DNA of 64,000 nt from Perca fluviatilis (taxonomy: Eukaryota; Chordata; Actinopteri; Perciformes; Percidae): NCBI RefSeq assembly GCF_010015445.1, contig NC_053128.1:8665840-8729839 (forward strand), written 5' to 3'. The translations under genes were made by a program, and so were the position numbers. Shown here in pieces: positions 23,820 through 61,863 of the stretch. The notes beneath the pieces are model-generated. The model ran no database searches. It was given only the letters and a program-made list of their open reading frames with translations, and was not told the origin of the DNA. Position 1 is the first letter of the stretch. Every line of letters starts with the position of its first letter.

Positions 23820-24069
23820 GCCTTTATGCAAAGCCCTTGTTTTGCGCTCAAAACATTAGCAGTCCATTCGGAAAGGACTGCTGCTAGCTGTGACTTCAAG
23901 GAGAACTTCTATCAGACATTCACAAATTGAGGTAAGTTGAAATATTATTTTGCCAGAAAAATAACACTGCAGATTGTACAGTGGTCTGTATTTTTGGTCT
24001 GTGCTGTTTAATCTGATGTAGAATCTAACCAAAAGGAAAAACAGCGGGAGAGGTTGGACAATAATTAAT
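23820..24069. other. Short unique spacer between transposon blocks
   Basis: No gene or repeat recognised. Confidence 0.3.
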
Positions 24070-24717
24070 AGGCTCGTTCGAGATGAGCCAGATCTGCGCA
24101 GAAACGATCACCGGCGATCGGCGCCCAATGCATGCCGGTTAGATTTGTGTCCGACTTGATCCCGACTTGCTCTGACGTCATGCACACGTGGGCAACGATA
24201 ATCTCCAACGGGCCAAGGCGACGCGGTTCTGAGACGCAAGGCTCGTTCGAGATGAACTGCGCCTGCGCCTGTAAAGTAGGCGAGGGCGGACGGCAGCGGG
24301 GCGGTGACAAAAGTCCGCTCTCCAAGTCGGACAGTTTTCCAGCTGACTCCAGCAGCCTTCAGGCTGAACAGGAAGTGACAGAAAAACGGTGGTCGATTCC
24401 GATTTAATAAAATGTTATCAGACCCATATATCAGCTCCTACACAGTCTCCAGTTGTTTTTATTATGACAAAGTAGCTGGTCAAAATTCTCTACATGCGAT
24501 CTGTTGCTGATTTTAATAAACAACAGACTGTAGATGATCTGTAATCTGAACAGATTTAGTCTCTCTGACTTTTAAACACAACTATCAGCCACACAACATG
24601 TGTTCTGTACAGAATAAGCTTTTAAATCAGACAAATCACAGTTAAAATCCCTCCGATTGAAAATCAATAAAAAGTTTATATAAAACGTCATCATGTTGAG
24701 TCGATTCTGAACCGATA
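24070..24717 (+). mobile_element. Truncated long-TIR element (GGCTCGTTC family), copy 1
   Basis: Begins GGCTCGTTCGAGATGAGCC. Its body from about 24300 matches the reverse complement of 25000-25430 in the neighbouring copy, in the opposite orientation. The right terminal repeat is missing and the copy abuts the next element at 24718. A second GGCTCGTTCGAGATGA occurs internally at 24240, so the copy is rearranged. Confidence 0.75.
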
Positions 24718-25735
24718 GGCTCGTTCAAGATGAGCCAGATCTGCGCAGATCTGCGCAGAATCGATCACCGGCGATCGCCGCCCGTTGCATGCCGGTTAGA
24801 TTTGTGTCCGACTTGATCCCGACTTGCTCTGACGTCATGCACACGTGGGCAACGATAATCTCACGAGACCAAGGGCGGCCGCAGTTCTGAGACGCAGGTA
24901 GCGCAGTTGCTTTTCACCAACTGCAAGAGCGAAGCGGACGAGGTGGACCCAGGGCATGCTGGGAAACGCCCGGCCTCTCAGCTGATCGAACAGCTGATTG
25001 GTTCAGAATCGACTCAACATGACGACGTTTTATATAAACTTTTCATTGATTTTGAATCGGGGAGGGTTTTAACTGCGATTTGTCTGATTTAAAGGCTTAT
25101 TCTTGTACAGAACACGTATTATGTGGCTGATACGCGAATCAGAGAAATCGATATTCAGGTACTGAATCATCTACAGTCTGTTGTTAATTGAAATCAGCAA
25201 CAGATCGCATGTAAGCTTTGACAGCTACTCTGTCATAATAAAATCAACTGGAGACGTGTATGAGCTATATGGATCTGATAACATTTTATTAAATCGGAAT
25301 TCGACCACAGTGTTTGTGTCACCTCCTGTTGAGCCTGAAGGCTGCTGTCAGCGGCTGGAGTCAGCTGGAAAACTGTCCGATTTGAGAGCCGGACTTTGTC
25401 ACCGCGCTGCTCTGCCTCTCTCCGTTTACTGGCGGCGCCTTCATCAGCTTGAACGCGCCTAATCAGCTGTTTGATCAGCTGAGAGGCCGGCGTTTCCCAG
25501 CATGCCCTGGGTCCACCTGCGTCCGCCTGGCTCTTGCAGTTGGTGAAAAGCAACTGCGCTACCTGCGATCTCAGAACTTCGCGGCCGCGCCAGGTTCATT
25601 AGGATATCGTTTACGCACGTGTGCATGACGTCAGAGCAAGTCGGGATCAAGTCGGACACAAATCTAACCGGCATGCATTGGGCGCCGATCGCCGGTGATC
25701 GATTCTGCGCAGATCTGGCTCATCTCGAACGAGCC
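24718..25735 (-). mobile_element. Long-TIR element (GGCTCGTTC family), copy 2, complete
   Basis: Left and right arms of about 265 bp (24718-24985 and 25467-25735) are inverted copies of each other. They contain matched GCATGCCGGTTAGATTTG, TGACGTCATGCACACGTG and a GCGGCCGC-containing stretch. A non-coding core of about 480 bp separates them. No transposase frame. Flanking duplication not resolved. Confidence 0.82.
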
Positions 25736-25757
25736 TGCAGGTAGCTGTGTCAGTACC

Positions 25758-26447
25758 CGATCCGTTCCACCTGCACAATCCGTTCTGCGCATGTGCAAGA
25801 TGACACGTATGCCATGACGTAGGCGCAGATGATAATGCTGCGTTCATGCCATTCAGTCTAAAATAACGTTAAGTCAAACATAATGGGAAAAGCAGGCTAC
25901 AGCTAAATTAAGACTTTACAGTAGTAACAATAAAGACAAGAATTGACTGATTGTATTTTAAATGAGCACAAGTAAAGTAGAACTGACGTAACAGCTGTTA
26001 TATATGTTAACGTTTATTTTCAAGTTTTATTTTGAGGGTCTTTTAAAGTTTACATGCTGTCTCAGCTAGCGGTTAGCTGAATTAGCTGTTAGCTAAACTA
26101 ACGTTAGCTTAACTGTGGAGGCTAACGGCAGACCACTGCAATCAGCTAGCGGTTAGCCAAATTAACCGTTAGCTAAACTAACGTTAGCTTCCCGGTGGAG
26201 GCTAACGGCAGACCGCTATAATCACCTAGCGGTCCGCCGAATTAGCTATTAGCTAACTAATGTTAGCTGGAGGCTAGCATGTTAGCTAACATCTTGCGCA
26301 TGTGCAGAACGGATCGTGCAGGTGGAAGCGGTGCCGTTATTCTGAGGTGGTGGTTGCATGAACGCAGCATTATCATCTGCGCCTACGTCATGGCATACGT
26401 GTCATCTTGCACATGCGCAGAACGGATCGTGCCGGTGGAACGGATCG
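25758..26447. mobile_element. Long-TIR element (CGATCCGTTCCACC family), copy 1
   Basis: Terminal inverted repeats of about 95 bp (25758-25850 and 26355-26447) share GCATGTGCAAGATGACACG and TGCGTTCATGC. GTACC flanks both ends (25753-25757, 26448-26452). The core holds a 79-bp tandem repeat rich in GTTAGCTA. No coding frame. Confidence 0.8.
26066..26265. repeat. 79-bp tandem repeat inside the CGATCC element
   Basis: The motif AGCTAGCGGTTAGC starts near 26067, 26146 and 26224, each followed by TTAGCTAAACTAACGTTAGC or a variant. The neighbouring copy has two such units (from 26805). Confidence 0.75.
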
Positions 26448-26458
26448 GTACCGATCCG
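26441..26458. repeat. Palindrome at the junction of two CGATCC elements
   Basis: CGGATCGGTACCGATCCG is a perfect 18-bp palindrome. It is the centre of a roughly 95-bp-per-arm imperfect inverted repeat formed by the right arm of one element and the left arm of the next. Confidence 0.9.
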
Positions 26459-26938
26459 TTCCACCCGGCACGATCCGTTCTCGCATGTGCAAGATGAAAC
26501 GATATGCCAGACGACAAGCGCAATGATAATGCGCGTTCATGCCACCGAAATAACAGGCACCGCCCCACTGGTTACGTTGTTTCTGCAGCTAGATTCAGTC
26601 TAAAATAACGTTAAGTTAAACTTAATGGGAAAAGCAAGCTACAGCTAAATTAAGACATTACAGTAATAACAATAAAGACAAGTATTGAGTGATTGTATTT
26701 TAAATGAGCACAAGTAAAGTAGAACTGACGTAACAGCTGTTATATGTTAACGTTTATTTTCAAGTTTTATTTTGAGGGTCTTTTAAAGTTTACATGCTGT
26801 CTCAGCTAGCGGTTAGCCGAATTAGCTGTTAGCTAAACTAACGTTAGCTTAACTGTGGAGGCTAACGGCAGACCGCTGCAATCAGCTAGCGGTTAGCCAA
26901 ATTAACCGTTAGCTAAACTAACGTTAGCTTCCCGGTGG
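26452..26938. mobile_element. CGATCC-family element, copy 2, right end missing
   Basis: Same orientation as copy 1 and directly adjacent; its left arm and core match 25758-26200 closely. The right terminal repeat is absent and similarity stops at CCCGGTGGA. Confidence 0.78.
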
Positions 26939-27092
26939 AAAATATAAAAGTAAAGTTTATTTCTAGAACACATTTAAACACAGTTTAAGCTGACCAAAAT
27001 GCTGTACAAACAAGAACTAAGGTGCTGTATTAACCCTTGTTTAGAGAGCAATTCTCAACAAAGTAAACGGAAGTACATAATCCTTGTGTTGT

Positions 27093-27117
27093 CCTTCGGG
27101 TCACTGGGACCCGAAGG
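27093..27117. repeat. 10-bp stem hairpin CCTTCGGGTC/GACCCGAAGG
   Basis: Perfect inverted repeat with a 5-nt loop, in otherwise unremarkable intergenic DNA. It may be part of a common fish interspersed repeat. Confidence 0.7.
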
Positions 27118-27122
27118 GTTAA

Positions 27123-28084
27123 TCGACATCACACCTGATATCCTCCCTTGAAATGTGACGAGGGAAAAAACTTTTGGCATGACAGAGCCCCCCCCACCGC
27201 CCCTCCCACAACAGTCTGCCTTGATGTCCTCACCTGTCACCTTTTTGAGTTTGGTTGCTCTAAATTGTAAGGACATTTTTATTGTTCCACATGTAGCCTA
27301 AGTCTATCAATCTGAAAACTTTTACAACAAAACCACATACCTATGACGTATCTAATATACTGTAGATATGTGACAGGTTATTGTGATTTTGCATGTAGGG
27401 GTTTACACAATGACCATGTGTAGAATTGCATTTGAGAATATGATTCTGCAAACTATTTTGATCTGCAAGGTTTACTCAATGCATGTTATGCCAAAGCAAT
27501 GACAAATGACTATAGTCATGTGAACAACTGATCTAATGTTGATATACATTTTATTTTTATTTTATTTATTTGACAGGGACCATGCATATTTATGAACATA
27601 GTTGTATAAAAACACCATGTAAATATGCCAGAATTAGTTAAAATAACTACTTTCCATCTGCAGTCCCTAAATAAATAGTCATATAGTAGTATACGTTTAA
27701 TAGTCAGTAGACGATTGTGCCAAAGCGATTGAGAATTTTGCTGCTGTCTTCTGGAAATATTAACCACATCACATGTATGTGGAAACTATAGGCACAGGTT
27801 CATGTTTTTATGAAGTGGAAACAGATGGGATTGGTAGAGTGGCAAAAGTGGGAATCTATTTGCTCCGAATGTGGCTGAGCATAACTGGAAATGTAGAAGC
27901 TGTCACCATGTGAGTGTAACAACGTCAGCAGCTGGTTGCACCAGCTGTTCTGAAGCTCCAACCTAATTAGAAGGGTGTACTAAGTGGAGCTTTCCAAGTA
28001 GCGTCAACAAGTTCTTATGCATTAGTTGTTACTTAGTAAAGTATTTACACATACTAACTTCTAGGTGTTTATTTTATTTGTATG
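27123..28084. other. Intergenic DNA without recognised gene
   Basis: No splice-supported coding frame. A TTTATTTATTTGACAGGGACCATG block near 27545-27590 resembles a fish SINE/LINE terminus in reverse orientation. Confidence 0.35.
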
Positions 28085-28165
28085 TAACCTTTATTTAAAA
28101 TGGCCAGGTAGGCCGCTGAGAACAGGTTCTCATTTGCAACGGCGACCTGGCCAAGAAAAGCATAA
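28085..28165 (-). repeat. LINE/SINE 3'-end fragment
   Basis: 'aacctttatttaaaatggcc' through 'ttctcatttgcaac' and 'gcgacctggccaag' is the reverse-oriented terminus of a widespread teleost retroposon, recognised from memory. Confidence 0.5.
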
Positions 28166-28473
28166 GCGTACATACAACATACAGTTTCACATTAAATATG
28201 AAATTTAAAATTGTGTAACTGTTGTGCAGCTGACTGAACCAACAGACAAAACTATTTCTACAAAAACACATTATATTTTATATATACACTTTAAGGAACA
28301 TGGACAATATATTTGATATGCTGTTTGAATAACGGTGTAAATTGGAGTTAAAGTCTTACCTGTCAAACTATGATGAGTTCCAGCGATCAAAAACCTTAAA
28401 TGAATAATGTTATTACAGATTACAGGTTCTGATTTAACACAAAGAAGCTTACAGACAGCTGGAAAGATTAACA

Positions 28474-29070
28474 TTAAAGGGACAGTTCACCCCAAATAAA
28501 AAAATAGTCTACATATTTTTCCTCTTACCTGTAGTGCTATTTATCAATCTAGATAGTTTTGGTGTCAGTTGTCCAGTGTTGGAGGTATCGGCCGTAGAGA
28601 TTCTCTCCAATGGACTTTTTTCACAGCAGACATGGTGACTTGTCCTAGCAGGAAAAGCCCAGCTGAAATTGATAACCTTAACGACGGCTCAGTTCCATCA
28701 AGTGTCCCAGTAAGCTATTTCAGTGAGTCAGCATGCACAAAACCAGGGTCCCTCCTAAGTGGAATGCAGCCATCATTAATGGCTTTGAATACACCTGTGT
28801 TTTTCCTACTATGACATGTCAACATGTCTGCCGTGAAAAAGGTCTATATCATGGAACTAGATGGCAATCTGATTGTGATGCATATAGCACCAAAAAAAAA
28901 TACATTTGAAAAACTCAACAGCAATGTCTCTTTCTAAAAATCATGACACAGTTAACTTACTCAAGATTAATCCACAGACCCGGTTGTGAGCATCTTTGTG
29001 TAGGAACTATTTTCTTTCTACCGAAGTACACCCTCCGACCGTATCACCGCGCATATAGTCATTTGTCACC
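28474..29070 (+). mobile_element. TTAA-type MITE (AGGGACAGTTCACC family), left part
   Basis: TTAA (28474-28477) is followed by AGGGACAGTTCACCCCAAA, a common fish MITE end. The internal part runs to about 29070. It appears interrupted by family A repeats; sequence after 29741 (about 29742-29866) looks like its continuation. No right TTAA end was found. Confidence 0.55.
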
Positions 29071-29074
29071 GTAT

Positions 29075-29741
29075 GACCTGTCTCTCTTACTTACCCTGTT
29101 ATAGTTCTAGACTGCCGGGGGACTTCCTTCCTTTGACACACTGAGCTGCTCTCTCCTCTCCCTTTCTATTACCATTTGTGTGCATCCCATCCCAGAAATG
29201 CTTGTTATTAATCCTAGCTTCTGGGGAGTTTACTCCCCGGAGTCCTTATGTTTTTTTCACCCAGCGTATTTCCTTGGAGAACGTTGGAACCAAGATCCTG
29301 GTTGCAGCTGTCGCCGTGGTCCTGCTGCACTCCCTGCTCAGCTCTGCGGTGCCCTGCAATGTCATGCTGCGTCCTACTGAACCCTGCAGCTTCCTGTTAC
29401 CCCCACCATGTTCTGTGGCACGCGCTAATACTATAACGCCCCTGCAGCTCCCTGATATAACATGAACTACAACATTTGAAGTCACTGTTCCATTATTAAT
29501 GTGATTGTATTGCCACTGTTCATCACATTCCCCAACCGTCCCGTCAATCAACGTACCAAGAGCGCGTCTGTCCCAGGTTTCTTCCCAAGAGAGGATTTTC
29601 TCACACCTGCCCGCTTGGGAGTCTCTGTAATTGTTGATCTTTGTAATTAGTAGAGTGGTCTAGTACTCTATCTGTGCAGTACTCGAGATAACTCGTGTTA
29701 TGATTTGATACTATAAATAAAATTGAATTGAATTGAATTGA
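29075..29741 (+). mobile_element. Dispersed repeat family A, copy 2
   Basis: Diverged copy of the 11388-12010 element. Shared features are the CTGGGGAGTTTACTCCCCGGAG hairpin region, the CAGCTGTCGCCGTGG segment, the CCTGC-rich array and the terminal ATAAAATTGAATTGAATTGAA tail. Open frames such as 29178-29465 are read-through of the array, not genes. Confidence 0.7.
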
Positions 29742-29869
29742 AATAGAAGGAAGCACACTCCTGGACAAGAGGCTTTTGGTCCGACACAGCTAGCTTGTGT
29801 AGGTAACCAATAATGCTAGCTCACCGGAGCTAGCACTACACGTTTACATTTCCCACCTCTCAATTCAAT

Positions 29870-30523
29870 TCAATTTTATTTATAGTATCAAATCATAACA
29901 AGAGTTATCTCAAGACACTTTACAGATAGAGTAGGTCTAGACCACACTCTCTAATTTACAAAGCCCCAACAATTCCAGTAATTCCCTCAAGAGCAAACAT
30001 TAGCAGTGGCTATTGCGACAGTGGCGAGGAAAAACTCCCTTTTAGGAAGAAACCTCAGCAGACCCAGACTCTTGGTAGGCGGTGTCTGACGGGGCCGGTT
30101 GGGGGTGTGATGAACAGAGGCAATAATAGTCACATTATAGATAATGGAACAGTGACTACAATGGTAGTCGTAGTAGTTCATGGCATAGCAGGGCACGGCA
30201 GGGCATTACGGGATGTAGCGTGGTACAGCAGGGCATGGGTGGATGCAGTGGACGCAGCAGGACATTGCAGGGAATCGTAGAGAATAGCAGGGTGTAGCAG
30301 GTCCACAGCGACAGCTGCACCCAAGACCCAGATCTTGGTGCCACCCTAATTCAAGGCAATATTCTAGGCGAAGAAGAAACATAAGGACTCCGGGGAGTGA
30401 ACTCTCCAGAGCTAGGTTAGTCTCTCGTCCATGAGTACGCTTCCTTCTGCGCGATTAAGTAATTTCAGTGGATATTCCCCATTTACTCGAATGTGCATGC
30501 ATTGTAAAAGTAGACCAGCTTTA
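29870..30523 (-). mobile_element. Dispersed repeat family A, copy 3 (inverted)
   Basis: Near-identical over most of its length to the reverse complement of 11388-12004. It includes the TTCAATTCAATTTTAT tail at its plus-strand start and TTTACAATGCATGCACA at its far end. It lies tail to tail with copy 2, about 130 bp apart. Confidence 0.8.
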
Positions 30524-30978
30524 AAAAAGGTCGGTCAATTTGATGTACTTTCCCCTTTACTGTGTATGTGTCCACCATGTTTTAATAGTTGAATGTTTTG
30601 TGATTGGCAGACCCAAAAGGAATCTTTAAAAAAATTTTTTTTACAGTTTGTCAATTTTTCTTCTTGGGGTGGAGATATGTTAAGATTAAGAGTTTTAATT
30701 AAATTTTCTTAATTTGTTAAAAATCTGCGGACCATTCTGCAGGAAGTTTCCATGAAGCAGATTCCACGTGGCCCTGGTGATTGGCTAACACAATTTCGAC
30801 TGATTTACACATTGCCACAGCTGACCATTTTTATCAAATGATTATACATAATGTATAATATAGTATCTGGCAGAAAAAAACTTTCTGCTGTTTGAAGGAG
30901 CTCTTAAAGAATCTGAGCACAAACAAGGATTCTACTGGGAGACCTAAACATAATGTTATACACACACACACCCCCACA

Positions 30979-31024
<46 letters not shown>

Positions 31025-31799
31025 GGAGCCCATGATGCAGCCCCTGCAAAGAATAAAGCAGGTTTCGCTAATGGACCATTGATCGTGCAAAAATCACAAT
31101 CCAGGTGGTGTTGTTGAAAGTTTATCTTTCAAAGCGACAAGCGAATGTAGTTCTTTCTGTTTGTACCGTTTCCTCACACTGCCTCCGCCTGACCAGGAAG
31201 CTTGGTTTGTATGCAGGCTCCGTACATCTTTTTTCTATCCTTTCTTTGTTGCCTTTTGTATCCTGACTATTGCAATCGAACGGTGCCGAGCAACAAAAAG
31301 CCACCCTTTCCTCCTACACCTCGCAAACATCTTGCTATTGTCCTCGAAGAAAGTTACAAGAACACCCATCATTAGCTCCGAGAGTGCTTCTCCTCCTTTA
31401 CAAAGACGTGCGCTCGGCCCTACAGCATGCGTGCCATGTTAACCACAGTGCATTGTTGGTAATCATCACAGTGTGTGCTACAGATTCGCACACACACACA
31501 CGTACACACACGTGTTCTGTCAGTCAGAGGGCAGTTCCAGGCACTGCTGATCCTTTCTGAGCTTTCAGGAGGGATTAGTAGGCGGTAGCTATGGCGACAA
31601 GTAATTTTAGCTTATATGTATGCAGCTTTTCTCTCCAAACATTTCATTATATCATTGGATGATACAGGAAAACCAATTTGCTTCTGAAGCACAATGCCTT
31701 GGAGCATATTACTTAACATTTCAAATGAAATGAGATACAGCAATTTTCATTTTTAAAAATGATAAAAAATGATATTGAATATTTAGATAGCAAATAAAA
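30524..31799. other. Intergenic DNA with CA repeats
   Basis: No coding exon recognised. A segment at 30605-30790 ('cagacccaaaaggaatct' to 'ctgcggaccattctgcagg') recurs in diverged form at 47155-47320. (CA)n runs lie at 30961-31021 and 31490-31509. The open frames at 31161-31442 and 31270-31560 lack splice or family support. Confidence 0.4.
30961..31021. repeat. (CA)n microsatellite
   Basis: CA dinucleotides with CCCC and TA interruptions. Confidence 0.95.
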
Positions 31800-31958
31800 T
31801 ATGTCTAGCTGCTGCCCCCGTCCACAGCAATACATTGTCAGTACTCCTGCCGGCTTCTCTCACAAACTGGGTGTCGACCACCATCTACTGTAGCTAACAC
31901 ACTGACTATGGAGAAGTACTCATGACACCACTTCAAAATATTCCAACTATGCCTTTAA
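31800..31958. mobile_element. Fragment of a TTAA-ended repeat
   Basis: The stretch from GCTGCTGCCCCCGTCC to CCACTTCAAAATATTCC, ending at TTAA (31955-31958), matches 51242-51401 closely in the same orientation, including 'actccTGCCGGCTTCTC'. Only the right end is kept. Confidence 0.6.
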
Positions 31959-32159
31959 AGCTAAAATTGAACAAAGCTGCTCAAACACACCATCTAGTTT
32001 TCAACCGACATGAACCGGTTTTTAATCTACGTAGATGTCTCGATGTCTTTTCACCTGCAAAAATCCCAAATCAGTGTTTACTGAGAACTAGTACTTTATA
32101 TAACGCAGGTTAACCCTGGCTCAAGAGACATGAAATCACCCCAATTTAATAGGATGTAC

Positions 32160-32360
32160 TAGATTTTTTGGGGCTTTTCTGCCTTTATTTATTTATTTTT
32201 TTGACAGGACAGCTAGGTGAGAAAGGGGAGAGTGAGAGAGGGGGAAGACATGGAGGAAATCGTCACAGGTCGGACTCGAACCCTGGACCTCTGCGCCGAG
32301 GCATAAACCTCTCAGTACGTGTGCGCCTGCTCTACCCACTGAGCCAACCCGGCCACTTGT
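32160..32360 (-). mobile_element. tRNA-derived SINE
   Basis: Reverse complement has a polymerase III box A (TTGGCTCAGTGGG) and box B (GGTTCGAGTCC), a pyrimidine-rich body, and an A-rich tail with CCCCAAAAAA. Not a functional tRNA: the tRNA-like head is diverged and continues into the SINE body. Confidence 0.82.
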
Positions 32361-32365
32361 TTTTG

Positions 32366-32552
32366 GATTTTTAAGATTCTTTTTTTGGGGGCATTTGAGG
32401 GCTTTATTTCCAACAGGACAGCTTAGACTTGAAAGGGGAGAGAGAGAGCGGGAACGCAAAGAGCCGCAGTTGAACCCGCGGCCGCTGCATCAAGGACTAA
32501 GCCTATTTATATGGGCGCGCGCTCTACCAGGTGAGCTAACCAGGCACCCAGG
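32366..32552 (-). mobile_element. tRNA-derived SINE, second tandem copy
   Basis: Same orientation and family as the preceding SINE, with box A TTAGCTCACCTGG and box B GGTTCAACTGC; more diverged. Confidence 0.75.
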
Positions 32553-32762
32553 ATGTACTAGTTTTAAGCTTTAAAAAACGATTTTGAAAAGTATTTGACT
32601 TTTGCACACTTTTATTTACATGGAGCCTTTGTACTCGTACAAGGCCTCGGCTGTATGAAAAGGCAGAAAACAACACACACACAGCCTGGTCGGTGGTGAG
32701 GAGTTAGCAGCTCAGCGCAGGGTTCAGCAGAGACGTTCACTCTGCTCGCTGTGGCGCTAACA

Positions 32763-32879
32763 GGAGGTGTGTGTCTGTGTGTGTGTGTGTGTCACTGTGA
32801 GGAAGTGGGCGGTAATTACAGCTGTGCAGGAGGAGAAGATGTTCTCCTGCAGAGATGAAAATGCACTGACACCAACACA

Positions 32880-32916
<37 letters not shown>
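32763..32916. repeat. (TG)n and (CA)n microsatellites in inverted positions
   Basis: A TG run at 32767-32792 and a CA run at 32878-32914 lie about 85 bp apart and could pair. Open frames here are repeat artefacts. Confidence 0.9.
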
Positions 32917-32917
<1 letters not shown>

Positions 32918-33489
32918 GCCCATGCCCCCGTTCCACAGCTGATAATGAGCATCTAATGAGCGGTGATGTCATTACAACAAACACACAGCTGCCTGCTACC
33001 GGCTAACTCCACTTCTTCCCTTATCTGTCCACAACTGCTTGGAGTTAATTAGGCTGCACATGCTTAATGCTCAGTTTTTGCTAACAGCACACTTGTTACT
33101 ATTTGAACTAATGTAATAACCCTGGCAGTTTTGTGAAATGCAAAGTGACATGGCTAATTTTACATCAGATAAAGCTGAACTAACTGCCAGGACTGGTGAG
33201 AGGGGGAAGTGCAGAGCTGATGTTTAATAGAAGATTAAAAATAGAAAAAAATAAAATCTCCAAGGTGCAGCTTCATTTCTACAGACATTCCCAAAAGGTT
33301 ACACCGAGTAGACTGCCCCCCTCGGCTGAACTGGCTTCTACACTTGTAGATCAGCTCCGGCCTTTTACTGGGAATGTGCAATTCTAGCAGGACAGCACAA
33401 GGTCATTACTAAATTCTTTCTGGGTTAAACTCGCATGAAAACATTTGGATCGCGCAACAAGGCAGGTCTGCTTGGTTCTTTTGGCAAAT
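32917..33489. other. Unique intergenic DNA
   Basis: No exon, RNA gene or repeat recognised. Confidence 0.3.
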
Positions 33490-34032
33490 GATGGGAAAGA
33501 TTTACAAAGAATAGGTTTACTATCTAACCGGGACGTTTTGGGACCAGTTGGTGGGGATCACTGTGGACACCGGTAAGAGCAAATGTTCAAATCCATGTTT
33601 AACCATGGATCCAGCTAATTTAAATAGCTCACGTTACTGTATTGTGTTAACAGTTGCTAACTTCACGCAATATAATATGTGGCGTTTTCTTTTGTGGGGT
33701 GCAAATGTTCCACCAAAACAAGTTCCTTCCGGAGACTATTTTGCAGAGCCACCGTTGCTGTGTCCAGAGCTTAGCGCCACCCAAGACCATTGGGATTGGT
33801 TTAAAGAAATGCAAACAACCCAGAGTTTTTTTTTTTTCTCCTATCCCAGAATGTGTGTGTGGTGTAGCCAGACCTTCCTCCATGTACTTTGTTAAACAAC
33901 TTTACCAACACTGTGTTAAAAAAGCTTTTTGCCCTTCCTGTCTGTTACTACAGTGTAAACAGCCTGGATCTGCGGTGTAGCCAGACCTTCCTCCACAGAG
34001 CTGTGGAGATAGCTCTGGCTATGTGAGACTAC
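33490..34032 (+). mobile_element. Dispersed repeat family B, long copy
   Basis: Parallel to 40450-40801 over the shared segment from ACGTTTTGGGACC to AACAACCCAGAG. It has a short internal insertion that separates two partial copies of the terminal AGCCAGACCTTCCTCCA hairpin (33870 and 33978). The frame at 33548-33895 is not a gene. Confidence 0.65.
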
Positions 34033-34134
34033 ACCCTCTGTGAAAGCAAATATCAATAACTAACAACACTCCGAATAGCAAAATCATAAATATACTCCCT
34101 GGTCCATAAATGGAAAAAAGAGTGTTGTACTCAG

Positions 34135-34140
34135 TTTATT
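34135..34140 (-). terminator. Candidate npr2 polyadenylation signal AATAAA
   Basis: TTTATT on the + strand, 484 nt beyond the npr2 stop codon, gives AATAAA in gene orientation. It is the first canonical signal I noticed; the 3' end is unproven. Confidence 0.4.
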
Positions 34141-34623
34141 GGACAAAATATCTTACAGTATCTTGGATATACATATATACATATTCTCTTGTACTGTGTA
34201 ACACGGTTTATGAACCCCTGCAGTGACATCAATTGTAAAGCTGTGCCTCCAAACTTCAATGGATGTTTCAAAGATATATTAACACATCATTGACTTCCAA
34301 ACACATTATACAAATCTTAATATAGAAAGCACAAAAAATAAGAATTTATCAGTGAAAAGTACTCACTCAGGACAGAAGAATCTTCATACAAAAAAACTAC
34401 TTTTACAATATTTTGTTTTCTTTTTTTATCTTTTTTTTTTTTAGTATGCAGGTAATAAATATACCTGGAATTCCCTTTGTTTTTGTCATATGGTGTCGCT
34501 CTCTTTTTCCTCTACACGGAAATCACCAATAAGGACTTATTCTAGAACAAATAAAGTAGTGGCTCGGCCACCGGAGCTTCTGCTGTCGTCTCCACCGCTG
34601 CCGCCACATTATCAGCAGGCCTC

Positions 34624-61647
<27,024 letters not shown>

Positions 61648-61863
61648 TCAGCAGCTGGGACAGCCCCAACGTTTATTTTGGGACTAAATACAGAACCACA
61701 ATTAACAGATACGGTATAAATGGGAATAAATAGATAAACAAATAAGTAATACATTGGGTTGGGCTGTGCATTCTAAAGTGCTGGAGATCAATAATAAGAG
61801 TCATTAAAACCATAATTAAAAAAGGTGCTGGGGTGCAGTTCTTATTTTTGATTCTTTCTCTAT

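Noticed and set aside
33548..33980. Open frames of 108-115 codons
   Set aside because: They lie in dispersed repeat family B, whose other copies do not keep the frames.
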